DNA from: Christiangramia crocea
GTDB lineage: Bacteria > Bacteroidota > Bacteroidia > Flavobacteriales > Flavobacteriaceae
Assembly: GCF_022410465.1 (NCBI RefSeq)
Contig: NZ_JAJSON010000019.1
Coordinates: 101,205-165,204, forward strand
DNA length: 64,000 bases
Direction of reading: 5' to 3'
Part shown: one piece after another, positions 52,611 to 61,606 of the stretch
Position numbering within the stretch: position 1 is the first letter of the stretch
Layout: each line of letters begins with the position of its first letter
The notes under the pieces: generated by a model
What the model saw: the letters and a program-made list of their open reading frames with translations, nothing else
Told to the model about the DNA's origin: nothing
The model's database searches: none
Program-made: the position numbers and the translations under genes

Positions 52611-53264
52611 ATGAGATTTGTAATACAGATACTTCTTTGGGCAGTAATTATCTTCCTGGCATATCTTACCTTCAATGCGGTTTACGAGCCAATTCAATTC
52701 AACAAAGTAAAAGAGAAGAGATACGCCAAAGTTATTGAGAATCTTAAGGACATTAGAGCAGCAGAACTGGCTCATAGAGAAGTGATCGGTGAATTTCAGG
52801 GCAACTGGGACGATCTGGTAAAATTCCTGGATACAGCTGAATTTGCTATTACACAGCGTCGTGACACTACTTACCTAGATGAAGAATACAAAAAGACTTA
52901 TGGGGTAGACCAGTATATAGAAAGTGTTGTAGTGGACACCCTTGGGTTCGTTTCTGTAAAAGACTCGCTTTTTAAAGGTAATACAGAAAGATATCAAAAT
53001 ATGATGAACGTACCGGTTGAAGGTGTGGATGCGCAATTTGACCTTGAAGCGGGAACCATCAAAAAGGGAGAAAATAATATTCCTGTTTTTGAAGCAAAGA
53101 TTGCCAAGGCTAAAGTCTTGTATGATCAGGACAGAACCCTTATTCTACAGGAGAATGAGATCCAGTCGGTTGATGATGTAAATGGTAGATATATCAGCGT
53201 AGGATCTATGACCGAGGTCAATACCAGCGGTAACTGGCCAAAAGTTTATGGTGACAACGACTAA
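52611..53264 (+). CDS. Conserved membrane-anchored protein of unknown function
   Basis: A 217-residue protein with one N-terminal membrane helix (about residues 4-26) and a soluble domain: a helical KVKEKRYAKVIENLKDIRAAELAHREV followed by GNWDDLVKFLDTAEF and beta segments to IQSVDDVNGRYISVGSM. It resembles proteins found in many Bacteroidota ahead of DUF3822 and rsmD; the helix-plus-domain layout recalls pilin-like proteins, but no prepilin cleavage site is visible. It overlaps the DUF3822 gene by 17 bases. Function unknown. Confidence 0.75.
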   Translation: MRFVIQILLWAVIIFLAYLTFNAVYEPIQFNKVKEKRYAKVIENLKDIRAAELAHREVIGEFQGNWDDLVKFLDTAEFAITQRRDTTYLDEEYKKTYGVDQYIESVVVDTLGFVSVKDSLFKGNTERYQNMMNVPVEGVDAQFDLEAGTIKKGENNIPVFEAKIAKAKVLYDQDRTLILQENEIQSVDDVNGRYISVGSMTEVNTSGNWPKVYGDND

Positions 53265-54066
53265 AGAAAAAAAATTATATAAGAAACTGTCCATTCAGGT
53301 AAGCTTGAATGGACTTTCTTTTTGTATCCTGAATCAAGAGGATAATAAAATTACTTATCTTAAAAAGATCGAATTTGAAAAACAACTCGATCCTATAAAA
53401 GTGCTTTCCCAAATAGAACTGACCTACGAAAAAGAGGAAGCTCTGAATCAGCCGGTAGATGAAGTTCTTCTTTTGTATACCAATTCCCTGTTTAGCCTGG
53501 TACCAGAAAATCTGTTTGATGAAGATAATGCCTCAAATTATCTTAAATTCAATACCAAGATTTTAAAGACAGATTTTATAGCATTTGATAACATTCAAGG
53601 TGGTATTGTAAATGTCTATATCCCTTACACGAATATCACTAATTACTTCTTTGATAAATATGGCGAATTTGAGTATCGTCATAGCCTGAGTGTTTTGATA
53701 GAGGGGCTGCTCGACCTGCCGGATGCTGCGGAAGGAACGAAAGTTTACCTCCATTCTCACCTGTCTTCTTATGAACTTGTTATCCTTGAAAATGGCAAAT
53801 TGCTCTTTGCTAACAGCTTTGAATATGAAACCAGGGAAGATTTTCTGTATTATCTGTTATTCACAGCTGAGCAATTAAAGCTGGATCCCGACAAGTTTGA
53901 ACTGATATTGCTGGGAGATATCAACAGGACCTCCGAAGAATATAAAATGGCCTGGGATTATATCAGGAATATCTCATTTTTAGGTCCTTTTCATTCATTT
54001 AGTTTTGAGACCGACCACAAACCAGAAGAGGAACTTTCAGAATATCTTCTGCTAAAATCATTATAA
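53248..54066 (+). CDS. DUF3822 family protein
   Basis: A 272-residue protein with an actin/ASKHA-like pattern of two related halves: LSIQVSLNGLSFCILNQED at the N-terminus and VYLHSHLSSYELVILENGKLLFANSF in the middle (about residue 165). The family is typical for Bacteroidota and is nearly always encoded directly upstream of rsmD. No catalytic motif. It overlaps the previous gene by 17 bases and the rsmD ATG by one base (TAATG), so translation is coupled. Confidence 0.86.
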   Translation: MVTTTKEKKLYKKLSIQVSLNGLSFCILNQEDNKITYLKKIEFEKQLDPIKVLSQIELTYEKEEALNQPVDEVLLLYTNSLFSLVPENLFDEDNASNYLKFNTKILKTDFIAFDNIQGGIVNVYIPYTNITNYFFDKYGEFEYRHSLSVLIEGLLDLPDAAEGTKVYLHSHLSSYELVILENGKLLFANSFEYETREDFLYYLLFTAEQLKLDPDKFELILLGDINRTSEEYKMAWDYIRNISFLGPFHSFSFETDHKPEEELSEYLLLKSL

Positions 54067-54599
54067 TGCGTATTATTTCCGGAAAACATAAGGGAAGAAG
54101 ATTGATCGCGCCTGCGAAATTACCTGTAAGACCCACCACCGATGTTGCCAAGGAAGCCTTATTCAATATCCTTAATAATTATTACCATATATCTGATCTG
54201 AAGATATTAGACCTTTTTTCTGGCACGGGAAATATATCCTACGAGTTTGCCGCTCGTGGAGCTCAAAACATTACTGCTGTTGATGCCAATTTCGATTGTG
54301 TAAAATTCATCAGAAAAACGGCTGCCGAACTTGAATTTCCAATTACTACTATAAAGAGCGATGTATACAAATATCTAGAAAAAGCTCCGGTAAAAGCTGA
54401 TATTATATTTGCCGACCCTCCATATGACATTGAAAAAGATGATTTTGCCAGAATTGCCAAACTTGTTTTTGAGAATGTTCTCTTAGAGGAAGATGGCCTG
54501 CTCATAATTGAGCATTCCAAACACATCGACCTATCAGATCTGGAAAGGTTTAGGGAAAGCCGCAAGTACGGCAGCAGTGTTTTTAGCTTTTTCGAATAA
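54066..54599 (+). CDS. rsmD: 16S rRNA (guanine(966)-N2)-methyltransferase
   Basis: A 177-residue SAM-dependent methyltransferase. Start MRIISGKHKGRRLIAP is diagnostic; the SAM site is ILDLFSGTGNISYE and the catalytic motif is FADPPYDIEK (DPPY). It methylates G966 of 16S rRNA on the 30S subunit. Part of the 52611-54983 operon. Confidence 0.95.
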   Translation: MRIISGKHKGRRLIAPAKLPVRPTTDVAKEALFNILNNYYHISDLKILDLFSGTGNISYEFAARGAQNITAVDANFDCVKFIRKTAAELEFPITTIKSDVYKYLEKAPVKADIIFADPPYDIEKDDFARIAKLVFENVLLEEDGLLIIEHSKHIDLSDLERFRESRKYGSSVFSFFE

Positions 54600-54611
54600 A
54601 TATTGAAAACT

Positions 54612-54983
54612 ATGGCTGTCATTCAAAAACGAGTAGAACTGGATTTTGTTAATCTTTCATTCTATAAGGACCATGTAATTTCAATTATAAAAGAAGGAGC
54701 GGTTGTGGAACTTGAAGAAATTAATGCTCTTTTAAATGAATGCAAACTATTCTTTGTAGATAGACCACACATATATATTTCCATTAGGGAGAATAATTAC
54801 AACGTAAATCCTCTTATGTATTCTTACCTGGATGATTACCAAGCTCTAAAGGGAATTGCAATTGTAACCGGAAAACCTCAGACGTTATCTACCGCCAAAT
54901 TCGAAAGTAAGTTCGCTCATTTACCCTTTAAAGTTTTTGTAAACATTGAAGAGGCAAAAATATGGGTAAGGAATTCGCTTTAA
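54612..54983 (+). CDS. SpoIIAA/STAS-like small protein
   Basis: A 123-residue protein with alternating strands and helices: VELDFVNLSFYKDHVISIIK, IYISIRENNYNVNPLMYSYL, GIAIVTGKPQTLSTAKFESKF and the ending FVNIEEAKIWVRNSL, which fits SpoIIAA-like (STAS/SEC14-type) proteins. The ATG at 54612 is taken over an in-frame TTG (54603). It is the last gene of the rsmD operon by position (12 bases after). Function unknown. Confidence 0.7.
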   Translation: MAVIQKRVELDFVNLSFYKDHVISIIKEGAVVELEEINALLNECKLFFVDRPHIYISIRENNYNVNPLMYSYLDDYQALKGIAIVTGKPQTLSTAKFESKFAHLPFKVFVNIEEAKIWVRNSL

Positions 54984-55209
54984 GCACTACTTTCCTCAAT
55001 TTCTTTTACTTTTTCTAAACCTGATTAATACTGGTTATGAGAATTTTTCTGGGCGATATCTTAACGTCTTTCAATATTGAGGAAGCAGAAACCTATTCAG
55101 AAAAACCTTTTATCATATAAATAATCTTGCCCCTGGAGAAACCGGGCAGGAGTTAATGATCCCGGGATATTTCCTTATAAATTCTCAATTGACTATTTTA
55201 AGGTTGAAA
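54984..55209. other. Non-coding gap with a possible gene remnant
   Basis: About 225 bases between the SpoIIAA-like gene and rnpB. A 27-codon frame at 55037-55120 reads like the C-terminus of the SpoIIAA-like protein (FNIEEAETY against VNIEEAKIW), with a stop just upstream, and may be a decayed copy. A weak hairpin (cttgccc/gggcagg) lies near 55125-55150. Nothing else is recognisable. Confidence 0.4.
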
Positions 55210-55540
55210 AAAAAGCAGGCCTGTAAGCCGGATTCTGTACCCCGATAACTGATCGGGGTCCTTATCATTTATCTGAGATTAATGTTACCATCAACCTTTA
55301 GCTGCCTACCCTCCGGCAACGGACGGGTAACCCTTAAATGCCGGTATACATGGCATTTCACCGCATAGAGTTTACCTGATTTCACTACAGCTTAACCTGT
55401 ACATTCTTTCTGTTGCACTGGTCCTGTCCGCCAGAGGCGGACGGTGGGTGTTACCCACTATGCTACCCTATGGTGTCCGGACTTTCCTCCCCGATCCCGA
55501 TAATAACCGGTAAATGTCGGAGCGATAAGGCGGCCTGCTC
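55210..55540 (-). ncRNA. rnpB: RNase P RNA (bacterial type A)
   Basis: On the minus strand the conserved core is plain: gaggaaagtccggacacc near the 5' part (about 55475-55492) and acagaatccggcttacagg near the 3' end (about 55220-55240). P1 is formed by agcaggcc at the 5' end and ggcctgct at the 3' end, followed by a T-run (plus-strand A-run 55207-55214) that terminates transcription. A TACATTTG box (55545-55552) just ahead places the 5' end near 55540. The inner arm holds a hairpin gtccgcc/ggcggac (55426-55442). Ends are estimates within about 5-10 bases. It is divergent from dnaX. Confidence 0.95.
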
Positions 55541-55654
55541 ACCACAAATGTAATGTAATTTATGTTGATTTCTTCCGGGATTTGTTCATAAATAAGCCCG
55601 GCTGAACTGGACTTTAGGTTTGTGATTTTTATATTTGTAGTTCAATACTTTTTG

Positions 55655-57526
55655 ATGGAGCATTTTGTAGTATCAGCAAGAAAATACCGGCCACAAACTT
55701 TTAAGGATGTGGTAGGCCAGCAGGCCATTACCAATACTCTGGCAAATGCCATTAAGAACAACCACCTGGCCCAGGCTTTACTGTTCACCGGTCCGCGAGG
55801 AGTTGGTAAAACCACCTGTGCCCGTATCCTTGCCAAAATGATCAATCAAAAGGAAACTCCGGATCCCGATGAAGATTTCGCTTTCAATATTTTTGAACTT
55901 GATGCGGCCTCAAATAACGGCGTAGACCAGATTCGGGAGTTAATAGACCAGGTTAGAATCCCACCACAAGTGGGAAGTTACAAGGTATATATTATCGATG
56001 AGGTTCATATGCTGTCGCAGGCTGCTTTCAATGCTTTTCTTAAAACACTTGAAGAGCCTCCAAAACATGCCATCTTTATACTTGCAACCACCGAAAAGCA
56101 TAAGATCATACCTACGATTCTTTCTCGTTGCCAGATATTTGACTTTAAGAGGATCACAGTAACCGACACCAGGAATTACCTGGCTAACATAGCCCAACAG
56201 GAAGGTGTGAATGCTGAAGATGATGCCTTGCATATAATTGCGCAAAAAGCTGATGGTGCCATGAGGGATGCCCTATCTATCTATGATCGTGTAGTAAGCT
56301 TCAGCGGAAATGATCTAACAAGAAAGGCGGTCACCGAAAACCTAAATGTTCTTGATTATGACACCTACATGCAGGTGACCGATCTTATACTTGAAAACAA
56401 TATCCCGCAACTGCTTGTAAAGTTCAACGATATTCTTTCCAGTGGATTTGACGGGCATCATTTCATTGCAGGACTTGCATCTCATTTCAGGGATCTTCTG
56501 GTTTGTAAGGATCAAAAAACCATTAACCTTCTGGAAGTTGGCGAACAGACCAAGGCAAAATATTTTGAGCAGTCTCAAAAAACTTCCCACCGGTTCCTAA
56601 TGGAGGCAATAGATCTCGCGAATTCCTGTGATCTGAAATACAAAACCAGTCATAACCAGCGACTGCTTGTAGAGCTATGCCTTATGCAGCTGGCTTCTAT
56701 TGGTTTTGATTTCGAAAAAAAAAAGCCTGAACCAAAAATAATCCCGGCTTCAAACTTTGAGAAGGAAGCCGTTAGTATCTCTTCAGAAAAGAAAGAGATC
56801 GTAAGGGAAAACGAACATGATACCTCCTCCCCATCGGAAGAGGCCGAACTCCCCGAAAATGACATCGCCACTGAAACCTGTGCAAAGGAAGAGGAGGAAG
56901 ACTACTATTCTGAAGAAAGTCCGGCTACTACTGACAAAAGCATGGAGGTTGAAGAAAACATTGAAGCTAATTCCGAAGAAAACCAGAGAAACCCTGCACC
57001 TGAACCAGAATCAGAATCTCAACCAGTTACGAAATCTCCTACTAAGCAAAGCCTTCCGGAGATTAAAAGGGAAAAGGTTTCCGGCCTTTCTTTAAAGAGC
57101 ATCACTAAGAAAAAAGAACTCGCTGAGAAACAAAGGGCAATGATGCCCGCAGAAGAAGTGATGGATGAAAGCTTCAATGAAGAGGAAATGGTGACAGAAT
57201 GGAAGAATTATACCGAAAAACTGAAGAAAAAAGGGGAAAAAATCCTGGCCTCTATTCTTGAATCCCAGACTCCTGTATTAAAAGGCAAAGATATCCATCT
57301 CACTTTCCCGAATGAGACCATGAAACTTGATCTTGAACGGGAAGAGAATAAACTGATGAACTACCTGAACAAGAAGCTGAGGAACACTCATATTTCGCTT
57401 AAGATTAAGGTAGATGAAGCTACTTCCAGAAAATATGCCTTTACTCCCCAGGAAAAATATGAAAAATTAAAGGAAGCTAATCCTTTGATTGATAAACTAA
57501 GAGCAACTTTTGATTTAGACGTATAG
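55655..57526 (+). CDS. dnaX: DNA polymerase III subunit tau (possibly tau/gamma)
   Basis: A 623-residue clamp-loader ATPase. Start MEHFVVSARKYRPQTF; Walker A GPRGVGKTT (residues 46-54); Walker B IIDEVHMLS; SRC motif in ILSRCQIF. The zinc module with four cysteines usual between Walker A and ELDAAS is replaced by a short Cys-free loop (QKETPDPDEDFAF). Domain III ends near residue 354, directly followed by a ten-A run, then a long acidic low-complexity linker and a C-terminal domain that would bind the polymerase alpha subunit. The ATG at 55655 is chosen; a GTG at 55622 is in frame but precedes the TATATTTG box at 55630-55637. Confidence 0.95.
   Translation: MEHFVVSARKYRPQTFKDVVGQQAITNTLANAIKNNHLAQALLFTGPRGVGKTTCARILAKMINQKETPDPDEDFAFNIFELDAASNNGVDQIRELIDQVRIPPQVGSYKVYIIDEVHMLSQAAFNAFLKTLEEPPKHAIFILATTEKHKIIPTILSRCQIFDFKRITVTDTRNYLANIAQQEGVNAEDDALHIIAQKADGAMRDALSIYDRVVSFSGNDLTRKAVTENLNVLDYDTYMQVTDLILENNIPQLLVKFNDILSSGFDGHHFIAGLASHFRDLLVCKDQKTINLLEVGEQTKAKYFEQSQKTSHRFLMEAIDLANSCDLKYKTSHNQRLLVELCLMQLASIGFDFEKKKPEPKIIPASNFEKEAVSISSEKKEIVRENEHDTSSPSEEAELPENDIATETCAKEEEEDYYSEESPATTDKSMEVEENIEANSEENQRNPAPEPESESQPVTKSPTKQSLPEIKREKVSGLSLKSITKKKELAEKQRAMMPAEEVMDESFNEEEMVTEWKNYTEKLKKKGEKILASILESQTPVLKGKDIHLTFPNETMKLDLEREENKLMNYLNKKLRNTHISLKIKVDEATSRKYAFTPQEKYEKLKEANPLIDKLRATFDLDV
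56715..56730 (+). promoter_or_regulatory. A10 slippery run in dnaX, candidate gamma-producing site
   Basis: Ten A residues (56715-56724) then G, in frame GAA-AAA-AAA-AAG, containing A-AAA-AAG in the same phase as the E. coli dnaX shift site. A -1 shift (or one added A) leads to GCC-TGA at once; a +1 shift (or one lost A) reaches TAA five codons later. Either way a protein of about 358-362 residues (domains I-III) would result. Confidence 0.55.
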
Positions 57527-57528
57527 TT

Positions 57529-58110
57529 ATGTTAGGACTCAAGTTACCAACAGACCCCAGATGGGCAGATATAGCAAAGAAAAATATTGAGGATATCCTG
57601 GTAGATCATGCCTACTGCGAACAAAAAGCAGCCTCCACCGCAATTTCCCTTATCGTAACCTATCCAGAATACTCTGAACTTGTTACAGCCATGACCGCAC
57701 TGGCAAGAGAGGAAATGGGGCATTTTAAAATGGTTCATGAAAAGCTCCTTGAGAGAGGATATAAAATGGGATGGGATCGTAAAGACGAATATGTGATAAA
57801 GCTAAGGGAATTCTTTCCTAAAGGAGGTAGCCGTGCTACACAGCTGGTTCACAGGCTGCTTATTGCAGGCCTTATAGAAGCCAGAAGCTGCGAACGTTTC
57901 CGCTTACTTTCCGAAGAACTGGAAGATGAAGAGCTTTCAAAATTCTACAGGGATCTTATGGTAAGCGAAGCTAATCACTACACCATGTTCCTGAAATTTG
58001 CCAGGAAATATGGAGATCGTGAAGAGGTAGACCAGAAGTGGCAGGACCTACTGGACTATGAAGCCGAGATCATGAAAGGCTTTAGTAAGAAAGAAAGCAT
58101 CCACGGTTAG
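57529..58110 (+). CDS. miaE: tRNA 2-methylthio-N6-isopentenyl-adenosine hydroxylase
   Basis: A 193-residue diiron enzyme that hydroxylates the isopentenyl group of ms2i6A37 in tRNA. Ferritin-like ligands are visible: LAREEMGHFKM, GLIEARSCERF and VSEANHYTMF, with glutamates and histidines at the expected spacing. It starts 2 bases after dnaX and overlaps the end of the convergent ppx by 4 bases, so no terminator separates them. Confidence 0.93.
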   Translation: MLGLKLPTDPRWADIAKKNIEDILVDHAYCEQKAASTAISLIVTYPEYSELVTAMTALAREEMGHFKMVHEKLLERGYKMGWDRKDEYVIKLREFFPKGGSRATQLVHRLLIAGLIEARSCERFRLLSEELEDEELSKFYRDLMVSEANHYTMFLKFARKYGDREEVDQKWQDLLDYEAEIMKGFSKKESIHG

Positions 58111-59009
58111 GATGATCTTCTTTTTGAACTATTGTATAATGATTTGATGATGCCATCGGCCAGACCGATCTTAGGTACAAAAATTCGATGAGCCCTTGCC
58201 CATTTCATTGAATTCACATAGATCTTTGATGCAGGTATGATCACATCAGCCCTGTCGTTCTTTAAACCAAGTTCAGTTATCCTTTCTTCATAGGTGTAAG
58301 AGTTCAACTTCTCATTATAATCCTTGAGATATTTAAGGCTCAAAGGTTTTCCTTCCTTTTTACCACTGGTCTTAAAAATATTGTTGATGTTTCCGCCCGA
58401 ACCAATCAGGTCTATTTCATCATAATCCCTGGTAGTTTCTTTTACCCAATCCTGCATCTCTTCCCAGGTTCTATGCTCCACAAGGTCTTCCATCATTCGC
58501 ACAGTCCCCACTTTAAAAGATCTGGAGGCAACGGTCTTCCCGTTACTATATAAGGTGTACTCTGTGCTACCACCACCAACATCAACATAGAGGTAATTGC
58601 AATCGTTCTGGATAAGGGCATGAAGATCGGTCGCTGCAATTATTGATGCTTCATGGTTCCCATCGATGATCTCTATTTCTACGCCTGTTTTTTCCTTTAT
58701 CAGATCTTTCACTTCTTCCCCATTTTTGGCCTCTCTCATAGCCGAGGTCGCACAAGCCTTGTATTTTTCAACACCATGGGATTTCATTAATAAATTAAAG
58801 GCCTGCATGGTATCTATCATTCTTTGTATGTTCTTATCTGAAACTTTTTGTTTTAGAAAAACATCGGAACCAAGCCGGATTGGCACCCTTACGAGTGAAG
58901 TTTTTCTGAAATCGGTTTCCATCCCTTCCTTTTCTGTAATGGTAGAAACCAAAAGTCTCACGGCGTTAGAACCGATATCTATTGCGGCGTAGGTTTTTTG
59001 TTTTATCAT
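58107..59009 (-). CDS. ppx: Exopolyphosphatase (Ppx/GppA family)
   Basis: A 300-residue ASKHA-fold phosphatase that removes terminal phosphates from polyphosphate or converts pppGpp to ppGpp. Motifs AAIDIGSNAVRLLV at the N-terminus, YVDVGGGSTEYTLY and LIGSGGNINNIF; this is the short form without the C-terminal HD-like domain. Its ATG overlaps the ppk1 stop by one base, making the pair a coupled polyphosphate metabolism unit. Confidence 0.92.
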   Translation of the reverse strand: MIKQKTYAAIDIGSNAVRLLVSTITEKEGMETDFRKTSLVRVPIRLGSDVFLKQKVSDKNIQRMIDTMQAFNLLMKSHGVEKYKACATSAMREAKNGEEVKDLIKEKTGVEIEIIDGNHEASIIAATDLHALIQNDCNYLYVDVGGGSTEYTLYSNGKTVASRSFKVGTVRMMEDLVEHRTWEEMQDWVKETTRDYDEIDLIGSGGNINNIFKTSGKKEGKPLSLKYLKDYNEKLNSYTYEERITELGLKNDRADVIIPASKIYVNSMKWARAHRIFVPKIGLADGIIKSLYNSSKRRSS

Positions 59010-61111
59010 TACTCGTTTATTTCAATTTTGTTTAAATAATAATCGTAAAGTGCAAACTGGGATCTTATCTTTGGCCCCTCGCTTGGCCGGTATGGATTCT
59101 CCATGCCCTTACAGTGATTCCGTGCCTTTACATTGTCACTCCAACTAATATCGAATGTCTCAATAAGTTCTTTTTTAATGTCTTCATCGTAAATAGGACA
59201 GGAAACTTCTACCCGCAGATCCAGGTTTCTCGTCATAAAATCTGCCGAAGAAATATATACCTTCGGATCACCCCCATTTTCGAAAATAAACACGCGGGGG
59301 TGTTCAAGAAATTTATCCACTATACTAATGGCTTCGATATTTTCGCTTAAACCTTCAATTCCAGGTACAAGACAACAGATACCCCGAACAAGAAGTTTGA
59401 CCTTCACCCCGGCTTTACTCGCCATATATAGCTTGTCGATCACTCCGTTATCAGATATACTGTTCAACTTTAACTTTATTCCTGCAGGCTTTCCAGTTTT
59501 CACATTATCTATCTCATTCTGGATAAGCTTATAGATAGCACTTCTGGTATAATGTGGAGAGACGATAAGGTGTTTGTATTTATTCACCTTATAATTGATC
59601 TCAAAAAAGTCAAATACCTTATTCACTTCCTTAAGGATCGCAGGGTCTGCAGTAAAAAGAGTGTAATCTGTATAGACCCGGGAAGTGTTTTCATTGAAGT
59701 TACCGGTACTTATGAAGCCGTACCTTTTGAGTTTACCTTCCTCTTCCCTCTCTATCACACAGGTTTTACAATGTACTTTAAGTCCCGGAACTCCAAAAAT
59801 CAGCTTCACACCTTCTTCCTGCATTTGCTTTGCATAACGAATATTGGCCACCTCGTCAAAACGTGCTCGTAACTCTATTTGAACGGTCACTTTTTTCCCA
59901 TTCTTTACAGCATTGATAAGTGAACTGGCAATATGTGAGATTTTAGCCAGCCTGTAGATAGTGATTTTAATTGTCTTCACCTTTGGATCTAAGGCAGCCT
60001 CACGAAGGAATTTCACCACATAGGCAAAACTTTGATAAGGTGCATATAACAGGTAATCCTTATCTGCTATCCCCCGCAACAAGCTGGTTTGTAGAATAAG
60101 GCCCGGGATAGGCAAGGGTTCCCTTACCTCATATTGAAGGTCATCCCTTCCCAGACTCGGGAAATCCATATAATCACGACGGTTATGATAGCGCCCTCCG
60201 GGAATGATACTATCTGTTGAGTCTATCCCCATTTTATCCATCAAATAGGTAAGGGTTTCCTGGTCTATAGTCTTATCGTAAACAAAACGGACAGGATCAC
60301 CTTTTATCCGGTCTTTAACGCTATCTGATATCTTTTCAATAAAGCTTTTACTCAGGTCACTATCCAGGTCAAGTTCAGCATCCCTGGTTATTTTGATCAT
60401 ATGAGCCGAGAGACTTTCATAATTGAAAATATTGAAAATGGTATGCAGGTTATAACGAATAAGATCATCCAGCAGAATGATATATTGCTTTCCATTTTCT
60501 TCTGGAAGCACTACAAAACGCTCTATATTCCTGGGAATCTCAATGAGAACATACCTTTTTTCCTTTACTGAACGATTCACGATCTTGGATATTCCTTTAT
60601 TCGGAACAGTTTCCTCAGCCATTACCATCTTCACTGCCAGATATGCAGCACTGTCTTTCAAGGATGGGATTTCCGGCAGATCGTTTAGAATTATAGTTAC
60701 CAATGCAGGGCTTACCTTGCTAATGAAGAAATTCCTGATAAAGTCCTGCTGATTCCTGGTTACTTCGTCTTCCTTAATAATATGTATATCATGCTTTCGC
60801 AGTTTGGTTTGAATATCCTCAAGGATCTTTAAACTTTCGGCCTGCTGATCTATAACAATCTTTGTGATCTCCTCCAGAAGCTTGTTCGCCTTTATACCGC
60901 CTAAAACACTTTTTCCGGATTTTCCAGCCAGGTCAATACGCTTAACCGTGGCATAACGCACCTTAAAAAACTCATCAAGGTTATTTGAAAATATTCCAAG
61001 GAATCTTAATCGTTCAATCAAAGGCACTGTTTCATCTGCCGCTTCCTGTAAGACCCTGGCATTGAAAGACAGCCAGCTTAACTCTCTGTTTGTATAGCGT
61101 TTTTCCAGCAT
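59009..61111 (-). CDS. ppk1: Polyphosphate kinase 1
   Basis: A 700-residue membrane-associated enzyme that makes polyphosphate from ATP reversibly. Start NRELSWLSFNARVLQEA is diagnostic; the phospho-acceptor His lies in GLKVHCKTCVIE, and YGFISTGNFNENTSRVYTD and SSADFMTRNLDLRVEV are further marks. Length and order of N, head, C1 and C2 domains are normal. It lies downstream of sixA (6-base gap) and is coupled to ppx. Confidence 0.96.
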   Translation of the reverse strand: MLEKRYTNRELSWLSFNARVLQEAADETVPLIERLRFLGIFSNNLDEFFKVRYATVKRIDLAGKSGKSVLGGIKANKLLEEITKIVIDQQAESLKILEDIQTKLRKHDIHIIKEDEVTRNQQDFIRNFFISKVSPALVTIILNDLPEIPSLKDSAAYLAVKMVMAEETVPNKGISKIVNRSVKEKRYVLIEIPRNIERFVVLPEENGKQYIILLDDLIRYNLHTIFNIFNYESLSAHMIKITRDAELDLDSDLSKSFIEKISDSVKDRIKGDPVRFVYDKTIDQETLTYLMDKMGIDSTDSIIPGGRYHNRRDYMDFPSLGRDDLQYEVREPLPIPGLILQTSLLRGIADKDYLLYAPYQSFAYVVKFLREAALDPKVKTIKITIYRLAKISHIASSLINAVKNGKKVTVQIELRARFDEVANIRYAKQMQEEGVKLIFGVPGLKVHCKTCVIEREEEGKLKRYGFISTGNFNENTSRVYTDYTLFTADPAILKEVNKVFDFFEINYKVNKYKHLIVSPHYTRSAIYKLIQNEIDNVKTGKPAGIKLKLNSISDNGVIDKLYMASKAGVKVKLLVRGICCLVPGIEGLSENIEAISIVDKFLEHPRVFIFENGGDPKVYISSADFMTRNLDLRVEVSCPIYDEDIKKELIETFDISWSDNVKARNHCKGMENPYRPSEGPKIRSQFALYDYYLNKIEINE

Positions 61112-61117
61112 GTAGGT

Positions 61118-61603
61118 TTATCGGAGATTTTTAGGCAATAAATTTAAGATCGTTTTTCCCTTTTGAATATCCTTCCAGGAATCCACATCGAAATCGATGA
61201 CACAAAGGCCGGTGGTGGGAAGATTGTCCATTTTCTTATCACCAAGAGAATTCACCAGAATGGTCATTCCCGGATTATGCCCAAATACGAAAAGTTTATT
61301 TATATCATCAGGACAGGAACGGATCACAGATAAGAGTTCATTCTGATTAAAGGTGTACAGGTCATCTATAACTTTAAAGTCTTTATCGTCCACTTTCAGC
61401 CTTTTCTTGAACATTTTTGCTGTTTCAAGGGCTCTAACTGCATGACTGCTCCAGAACATAGCTGGCGGCTCATAGAAATGTTCAAAAGTATTTAATACAA
61501 GTTCAGCATCATTATAAGCTCTTTTCTTGAGAGGCCGTTTATGATCTGGAAGGTCATTCTTCCACGAGGATTTGCCATGTCTAACTAATACTAATCTCTT
61601 CAT
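61118..61603 (-). CDS. sixA: SixA-type histidine phosphatase
   Basis: A 161-residue branch-1 histidine phosphatase. The catalytic motif is VLVRHGKSSW, and the second His lies in FVFGHNPGMT; RALETA is the conserved phosphate-pocket Arg. SixA proteins dephosphorylate phosphohistidine residues. It lies 6 bases ahead of ppk1 and 3 bases behind pdxH in the same operon, so it may act on a phosphohistidine related to polyphosphate metabolism, for example PPK itself; this is a guess from position. Confidence 0.9.
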   Translation of the reverse strand: MKRLVLVRHGKSSWKNDLPDHKRPLKKRAYNDAELVLNTFEHFYEPPAMFWSSHAVRALETAKMFKKRLKVDDKDFKVIDDLYTFNQNELLSVIRSCPDDINKLFVFGHNPGMTILVNSLGDKKMDNLPTTGLCVIDFDVDSWKDIQKGKTILNLLPKNLR

Positions 61604-61606
61604 AAC

